This document shows, one piece after another, positions 57,935 through 64,000 of a stretch of DNA of 64,000 bases. Both the position numbers and the translations under genes were made by a program. Position 1 is the first letter of the stretch; every line of letters begins with the position of its first letter. The notes beneath the pieces were generated by a model. It had not been told where the DNA came from. It made no database searches and was given only the letters and a program-made list of their open reading frames with translations. The stretch is from Pyronema omphalodes (taxonomy: Eukaryota; Ascomycota; Pezizomycetes; Pezizales; Pyronemataceae): positions 62,001 through 126,000 of the forward strand of contig JAJJXM010000080.1 of assembly GCA_024516155.1 (NCBI GenBank). The letters are read 5' to 3'.

Positions 57935-58420
57935 ACCCTCGGCCTATACGACCAATCTTGCGAGTTCCAGAGGTAATGGGAGGTGGTTAGGTGAGAATTA
58001 CTAATTGCGTCGTACAACGGCTTGGGAGAGGGCTGGTTCTGAGGACGGCAAAGAAGAGTGATAACCATTCGGCAAAGGAATCCAATGACTTGTTGACTGG
58101 CGACGAAGTGCAGGAATACTCTTTGGTTCCAAATCAGCTTTTCTGAAGGATTGGGTATCCGATGTTTCGGCGATCACTAACCTTCGGTCTAGCCGACCAA
58201 TCTCGCGAGTTCCAGAGATATGGGAGGTGGTTAGGTGAGCATTGCAAATTGCCTGGTAGAACGGCTTGGGGGAGAGCTGGTTCTGAGGACGGCAAAGAAG
58301 AGTGATAACCATTCGGCAAAGGAATCCAATGACTTGGTGACTGGCGGAGAAGTGCAGGATTATTCTTTGGTTTCAAATCAGCTTTTCTGAAGGATTGGGT
58401 CTCCGATATCTTGGCAATTA
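57935..58420. repeat. 245-bp tandem duplication in the 3' end of HeLo-like gene A
   Basis: Units begin near 57937 and 58182 and share GAACGGCTTGGG-type sequence, GGTTCTGAGGACGGCAAAGA and AACCATTCGGCAAAGGAATC, at roughly 90% identity by eye. The coding frame stops at the start of the left unit, so that unit is 3' flank and reads in another frame. Confidence 0.85.
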
Positions 58421-59108
58421 CCTCTATCTGTACCGAAAGATAATGTTCGGCGTTATATATATCGCTGACAGGAAGAAGTCCAAAAACTGACAAATCGGAG
58501 ATTTCGGTGAAAATACTGGAGAAACGGATTATTTGATCATCAATTCTGGTGACTGCCGCTTGCAACGCTCGGATTTCACTTAATATTTGTACTTGACGCC
58601 GTTCACTAAATATATCTATTAGTGCCCGACTTTTGAAATCGGGATTGAAATGAGAGTGCTACCTTTGTGCGAAGTTCAACACACTTAAAGCCAGGTTCAA
58701 TGTTGCCTTGTGCCTTTCCAAATGAGCCTGTAAATCTCTTACAGCCTCTTCTTTCCTGGCCCACTTGGCTCTTTTCCACAATGTCTTAACACTCCCCACC
58801 TCATCAAGAAGTTTTTCCAATTCCGAAAATACGAGGACACACCCAGTCACAGAAGTTAGAAGTGCTTCAAGAACAGGTCGGAATGACGATGGCGGTAGCC
58901 TTATAACATCTTGAGCTTCCTTTCGGAAAATCAATGCACCCAGAGCTCGAAAGACGGCGGTAATTGAGTCAATTTCGCGGTGTAATTTGTTGACCGAATC
59001 AGCAGAATTAACCATTCTAGAACCGAAGGCATACAGTAGCCCTCTAACCTTTTGAGCAGCTGCCACCAGTCCGAGCACCGAAGCACCGAAGGAAATAGGG
59101 TCGGCCAT
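58134..59108 (-). CDS. HeLo-like N-terminal domain protein A (305 aa)
   Basis: Two exons, 58663-59108 and 58134-58605, with a 57-bp intron (GTAGCA...ACTAAT...TTTAG), give 305 residues. The start is the ATG at 59108; the frame upstream has no earlier ATG. MADPISFGASVLGLVAAAQK is the hallmark start of the Helo-like fungal N-terminal STAND domain (about 1-148). It is followed by a coiled-coil-like segment with ALQAAVTRIDDQIIRFSSI and a Pro/Ser-rich tail containing SPSHWIPLP. There is no NB or repeat-sensor domain, so it resembles a detached effector or adaptor. Without splicing, translation stops directly after AQR. It is paralogous to 61870-63309 but lacks an 81-residue central segment present there. 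Confidence 0.78.
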
Positions 59109-59999
59109 CTTCTGAAGTTTGTGAAGTTCTAACTTTGCTGTTTCTACCGAGGGTGATTTACTCGATTTATCGAACGACAAGGCGATGTGGATTTCGATAT
59201 CGATTAGATATACCGTAGTTTCGCGATTACGGTTTTCGAGTGGCCCTTCTCAGAGTCTTAAAATCAGAAACAGGTCGCTGTTCTCTTGAGTGAATAACTG
59301 AAGCAATTCGGAGGATTATCCACGAGAGGAGAATATTGGACGTGTTCAACAATGTGTGATAGGTACCTTCCTTTGCAGGACACGGGGTAGGAGTGTTTCA
59401 TGCGCAAAGCATGCGAACATGCTGTATTTGTATGGTGCCAGGTATATGGCCAGGCATGAACTTTTCGGTGAGCTGGGCGCTTATAATGCCAATGTGAGAG
59501 GATGTTGCTTCCGATAACTTCAGCTTTGGAAGTTACCGGATTTAGTGATTGGTCTCCGCCCGCCGCCCGGCCGAGTAGCAGCTAAAGATGCAGACACTCG
59601 TTTCCGATCATCGCTATTGTCTTCTTCTCTTCAATACATCCGATACTTCCACATACCTCCATTTTTTTGTCAAGACTCGACGGTGGAGATTTTCGATTCA
59701 CACAAACACACTGTCGCTGCGGGGCCTCCAAAGTCGTTTACATTAGAGAAGCACATAAGCGAAGTTACTGTGATCAACTCATCGAAAAATATTATCTCCA
59801 TATGTATTCTCCTATGCTCTGGCGGAGAAAAGTGGGAGAACCCAGCCAGGTGGCCTCCGAGCAAGCAGGAAGACGAGATATATAGGAACATAGTCACGAA
59901 GTATATCGGTGGCTGGACGCAGTACTCGGGAATTAGGTGGCCGCTCTGGTGCGTCTCCTAATGAGCTCATACAAACGAAAAAGCTCATATGCAATAGAG

Positions 60000-60300
60000 T
60001 AGATAAGCTCCGGTGGAAGCGATACGGGTATCAATACTGAATCATTCCCAATTAGAAAGAAGATTCGGCAGCATATCATGTTTGGAAATATCATCGACCC
60101 CGGACTAACCTGCAGGTATGGTGTACACCATATCACCTATAACCTGTCAGCCGCTTCGCTGTACTGAGAAAGGCAAGAAAGTCGAGATGAAAGCGTAGCG
60201 ACCACGTGATATATACAGTATCCAATACTATACCTACATTACGCATGCATAGGACTGTAATATAGAGCGCATAAGCCACGACACATATGCATCAAGGTGA
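60000..60300. repeat. Repeat R-B copy 2
   Basis: Partner of 55970-56270; includes GACCACGTGATATATACAGT. It lies about 900 bp upstream of HeLo-like gene A. Confidence 0.85.
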
Positions 60301-60748
60301 ATGCAAACGGGTGATACGCTATGCCTCCAGAGCACGCTGGGAAGGCGACAATGTATGTGAACTGCAGTGTGTGACAGCACAGGAAACTTAGATTTTTTAG
60401 GTACCCATGAAAACTATGTGCATAGAATCATAAAGAAAACAAGCCATCAATGTGGTCATCTAGCTAACGAGCATGAATGCTGTCACGTGATAGCTCTGAT
60501 GCCTACGTCATACATCACGAACTGTCTTTTACCGTATGACCTCACATTTCAACACCGGCATATCCAGTCACAATACAGGAGTGCTTGAATTTGATGATTA
60601 CAGATGAGTTGAATTAATCGTAACAGCAAAAAGATTTGCAAGCCTCTATTCCCGCGCATTACAAATAGAATGCAAAAGTTCGTGACAATCATGTGGAGGA
60701 TAGGTATGTCTTACCATACTGCTTGCAAAATGAAGAATGCAAAAAGAC

Positions 60749-60828
60749 GTGTTTGGTGGGACTCGAACCCACGTACGGCCCCTAAACATGTCAAGTGGCC
60801 GTATTCTAACCAATTGAACTACCAACCC
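60749..60828 (-). tRNA. tRNA-like gene, isotype not assigned
   Basis: On the minus strand the A-box TAGTTCAATTGG and B-box GGTTCGAGTCC both fit consensus. The T arm GTGGG/CCCAC pairs fully, the D stem pairs, and a CGGCC/GGCCG stem encloses a 16-nt loop, which suggests a 7-nt anticodon loop plus a short intron. TTTTT (plus-strand A run 60741-60745) ends the unit. Two acceptor-stem mismatches and the lack of a clear U33 prevent anticodon assignment; it could be a tRNA pseudogene or a tRNA-derived element. Confidence 0.6.
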
Positions 60829-61869
60829 AAGGGATGAAAGACAATGTTGAAGCTGAAATATAAGCCGCTGGTGGTTAAACAGAGAAAAACACGGTTCTCG
60901 GCTTCTGTGGCGGTTCTGGATGGCGGTAGAAGTCGTTGTGATGTCAATGGTTACGCATCGATGCCAGATTCAGGTAGGTGTCATTTCCTTGAGCCGGACT
61001 AGTGAAGACTTTCTTTCGTTCATATGGTTATCTGGAAGCGTTGAGGATCACGTTACAATCAGTACTGGAATAAACGTCGGAATAAACGCTGAGGAATGTT
61101 TTTCTCTGGGGCTCTAGAATCGTCAGATTTTTCATTTGACATGGTGGTTTGAGCCCAATGATGGTCTCGTCTCCTCACGTCTCGTGTACGTTCCTATGGA
61201 GTATAGCTTCAGGTAAAAGGGACATCGTTTTCTGTTGAGAGGTATGGAGAGGAGGCCAATAGTTCCGGCTCGAGTAAGATAAGATTGGTGGGGCATACCG
61301 ACATAAAGAATCGAGCTTGGATAGATTATCGAAGGTATGGTTTGAAGCGAATTTTAGGAGGGATGGAAATTTGTGGGGGCCGAGGTAAGTGTATAACTTG
61401 AGCAGACTGGCGGTTACTCGACGGAGTGGGATGTGAGTAAGATCGCATTTACGGTGGTCTGGGTAGTTTAGGTGGATTTCTTATTAGATATGGCAAGCGG
61501 TCAGATGAGCGTTGCCGATTACATGGTCGAAATATTTCAGAAAGGGCTTGTCCTAAGGTAGGTGAGGGAAGATTGCAACCATTGTGTTAATCAAATGACT
61601 TGGTGACAGGTTGAATATTGGATGGCAATGTTTTGGTTCAGAATCAAATGCTTTGGAAGGATTAGGTCTCTGAGGCTTCGGCAGTTTGTATTTAATTATT
61701 TATTCATTTATCCATACTTGCATTCAACGACATAGTTACAGTAGAATCTATACATTATTTGTACATATCTCGAGGGCAACTGACCCCGTCCTCCCCTTTC
61801 TTCGTGTGTCACGGGAGTGCAATTCCCGATGCGTCGTTGCGCTTATTTATCTGTCTCTCGCCGTCAGTG

Positions 61870-63309
61870 CTATGAGCCTTGTGGGCTTGAGGGCTCCACG
61901 CTGCGGCGGCGTAGCGGATTGCGTGGTCGAAATATTACGGAAGTGGCTTCTCCTGAAGAAAGTAAAATAGTGTTGCAATCATCTCCTGAAGAAAATGAAT
62001 GACTTGGTGACAGGTTGAGATACGGAGAGTATAGAGTTCGTAGCGGATGGCCTGGTGGAAACATTTCAGGAAGAGCTTCTCCTAAGGGAGGTAAAGGAGT
62101 TTTGGAATCATCCTGCAAGTAAAGTAAATGACTTGGCGACAGGTAGAGAAGCGGCGGGTCTAGATTTCGTAGCGGATTGCGTGGTCGAAGTATTTCAGAA
62201 GCTGCTTCTCCGAATGGAGGTGAAGGAGTCTCGTGATCATCCCGCGAGGAAAGTAAATGACTTGGCGACAGGTTGAGAAGCAGCGGGGAATGTTTCGGTT
62301 CTAAATCGGGTATTTTTAAGGATTTGTTCTCGGAACCTTTAGCAGTTGTTTTGACCTGTATCGAAAGATAATGTTTTGCGTTATATATGTCGCTGACAAG
62401 AAGGAGTTCGAAAACTGACAGGTTGGAAATTTTGGAAACAGCAGTTATGTTAGTCCATTTGGTACAGCGTGTGACGTTTGATGACAGAGAAACTGTGGAA
62501 CCCCACACTTTTCCTTTGTACACTCTCGTACCCCGTAGTATGGACTCAAAAGCATGGCGGACCGGTTTGCAAATTGTGGATACCGATATTGTAGACCTAA
62601 AACTCTTTATGGATGCATTTTCGCCGGTGAACTGGGTTTTTGAATAGCTTGTGGATTTTGCGATGGTAGACGTTTCAATGATTGAAATATCGGTGGCGTC
62701 CTCTCTGGACATGATACTGGATAAACGGATAATGTGATCATCTCTTCTGGTTACTGCCGCTTGCAACACTCGAATTTCCCTCAATATTTGTACATGACGT
62801 TGTTCACTAAATTTATCTCTTAGTCTCCGACTTTCAACATGTGGATTAAAATAGGAGCACTACCTTTGCGCCATGTTCAACGCACTCAAAGCCAGGTTCA
62901 ATGTTGCCTTGTGCCTTTCCAAATGAGCTTGTAAATCTCTTACAGCCTCTTCTTTCCTGGCCCACTTGGCTCTTTTCCACAAGGTCTTAACACCCCCCAC
63001 CTCGTCAAGAAGTTTTTCCAATTCCGAAAATACGAGGACACACCCAGTCACAGAAGTTAGAAGTGCTTCAAGAACAGGTCGGAATGACGATGGCGGTAGC
63101 CTTATAATATCTTGAGCTTGCTTTTGGAAAACCAATGCACCCAGAGCTCGAAAGACGGCGGTAATTGACTCAATTTCGCGGTGTAATTTGTTGACAGAAT
63201 CAGCAGAATTAACCATTCTAGAACCGAAGGAATGCAGAAGCCCTCCAACCTTCTGAGCAGCTCCGACCAGCCCAAGCACCGAGGCACCGATTGAAATAGG
63301 GTCAGCCAT
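61870..63309 (-). CDS. HeLo-like N-terminal domain protein B with 43-residue repeats (460 aa)
   Basis: Two exons, 62864-63309 and 61870-62806 (57-bp intron GTAGTG...TTTAG), give 460 residues. The start is the ATG at 63309. MADPISIGASVLGLVGAAQK opens a Helo-like STAND N-terminal domain (1-148) nearly identical to gene A. Then come the shared coiled-coil-like VLQAAVTRRDDHIIRLSSI and an 81-residue Ser/Thr-rich segment absent from A. ISNLSVFELLLVSDIYNAKH follows, and then three 43-residue repeats beginning LSPSHLL or LSPSHSF and ending in an RPRNPLR or PGHPLR motif. No NB domain. It would be a detached adaptor or effector relative of the NLR next door; this is inference. The intron is identical in position to gene A, and retention would stop translation after AQR. 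Confidence 0.78.
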
Positions 63310-64000
63310 CTTCGTGAGGTTTGTAAAGTTCTAGCTTTAATGTTTCTGCCAAAGGCGATTTGTTGGAGTCGTCGGACGAGAAAGCAATGTTAATCTCGAT
63401 ATGGATTGGATGTATTGAAGTTTTGATACCACAGTCTCTGAGTGAACGTCTTCTGGGTTTCAACACTGGAAACTCGCCGCTGTTCTCTCGAGTGGGGATG
63501 CTGGATGACACTGAGAATTATGCATCTTTGACACATTCAACGCTGTGTGATTGCAACCTTCCTTTTCAGGATATGAGGCAGTGCTACTGTATGCGCAAAA
63601 TGCGCACAATATGCCAATTGGGCGTAACTCTTGTCTGTATGGTGCCATATGGCAAGGCTTGACATCGTCGATAAGCTGAACAGCGCTTACAGTGTGGAGG
63701 TACGATGATGTTGCTGTAAGACACATGCGCTTCCTTGAGTAACATGAACTAGGCAAACCTTTCTATAACTTCAGCATTGGAAGTCACTGGGTTTGGTGAT
63801 GGGTCTCCGACTCTCCGCCCGCCGTGCGGCTGCATAGCAGCCGAAGGTGAGGATAGTACTTATTTACGATCGTAGCTACTCGAGCCTTCTTCTCTTCAAT
63901 ATACTCGATACTTCCACTTGCCTCCACTTTCTGTCGACAGAAGAGACTTTCGGTACACAAATACACACGCGCTCTGCGGACTCCAAAACGAGGTACATCA
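63310..64000. other. 5' flank of HeLo-like gene B
   Basis: Duplicated counterpart of about 59110-59750. A frame just upstream (63302-63511) ends in a stop before the start ATG. No other gene seen. Confidence 0.65.

Larger units (their letters stand above)
55910..58133. other. NLR upstream region and left end of segmental duplication
   Basis: Holds repeat R-B (55970-56270), a T6C microsatellite, and from about 57235 the left part of the block duplicated at 61220-64000. No independent gene supported. Confidence 0.6.
57235..59750. repeat. Segmental duplication, copy A (partner 61220-64000)
   Basis: Colinear matches run from the 3' flank (GAGGTATGG, GGGGCATA, GGCCGAGGTAAGTGTATAA, CTGGCGGTTACT) through the HeLo-like gene and its 5' flank (CTTCTTCTCTTCAATA, GATACTTCCAC). 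The coding N-terminus is the best conserved part. Confidence 0.85.
59109..61869. other. Spacer between the two HeLo-like genes
   Basis: Contains the 5' flank of gene A, repeat R-B copy 2, a tRNA-like gene, and from 61220 the 3' flank of gene B. An open frame at 59545-59961 has no ATG start and overlaps the duplicated noncoding flank. Confidence 0.6.
61220..64000. repeat. Segmental duplication, copy B (partner 57235-59750)
   Basis: Runs from GAGGTATGGAGAGG through HeLo-like gene B to the window edge and probably beyond. It is longer than copy A because of the extra central coding segment and C-terminal repeats. Confidence 0.8.

Noticed and set aside
59545..59961. 138-residue plus-strand frame
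   Set aside because: Begins with GTG, overlaps the duplicated noncoding 5' flank, and the duplicate at 63800 does not keep the frame.
62818..62820. Acceptor CTAAG for HeLo-like gene B intron
   Set aside because: It is in phase in B but has no equivalent in A (AAT); the TTTAG 12 bp further on is conserved and in phase in both, with ACTAA as the branch point.

Overview
The window is a piece of a filamentous ascomycete (Pezizomycotina) genome. It has short GT-AG introns of about 45-160 bp with CTRAC-like branch points, and fungal-specific families: HET-C, HeLo-type NLR, Clr2, a PAF-acetylhydrolase-like lipase, and a bioDA/bioF/bioB biotin cluster. A leotiomycete is my best guess, but I cannot prove the class from this sequence. 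Genes are sparse and the spacers are long. Spacers are rich in microsatellites, minisatellites and homopolymer runs, including seven poly(dG:dC) tracts of 14-26 bp.

Layout. 0-1.4 kb: 3' part of a DUF1399 (GRDP-like) gene. 3.3-3.8 kb: a small protein carrying a KEN box and a D-box. 6-14.6 kb: two paralogous genes for a six-cysteine secreted protein with a Kex2-type site; a full-length Ty1/copia element (identical 388-bp LTRs, 5-bp target duplication, intact 1389-residue polyprotein, PBS matching the anticodon arm of initiator tRNA-Met) sits in the upstream flank of the second copy. 15.1 kb: a degenerate 5S rRNA gene. 17.2-18.9 kb: secreted type-B carboxylesterase. 21.2-21.9 kb: secreted cysteine-containing protein. 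23-24.6 kb: decayed LINE 3' end. 25.1-28.6 kb: HET-C with a very long Tyr/Gly-rich then Asp/Lys/Arg repeat tail. 29.4-31 kb: 2OG-Fe(II) oxygenase with a 15-nt microexon encoding part of the iron site. 35.5-37.5 kb: PAF-acetylhydrolase-like enzyme. 38.9-39.8 kb: Gly/Phe-rich protein with paired CxxC motifs. 41.9-47.7 kb: biotin cluster. 49.3-51.1 kb: Clr2-like silencing factor. 52.4-64 kb: an NLR-type locus.

How the genes work together. In the biotin cluster BioF makes KAPA, BioDA converts KAPA to DAPA and dethiobiotin, and BioB makes biotin. BioF ends in SRL, a peroxisomal PTS1, while BioB (and possibly BioDA) start with mitochondrial-like presequences, so the pathway is probably split between organelles. 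At the right end, a HeLo-NB-ARC-TPR receptor lies beside two duplicated genes that keep only a HeLo-like N-terminal domain plus a variable, repeat-containing C-terminus. The receptor and the duplicated block also share a ~300-bp flanking repeat. This looks like an expanding cell-death or allorecognition locus and is the strongest candidate here for an undescribed system. HET-C, another heterokaryon-incompatibility family member, lies about 25 kb away.
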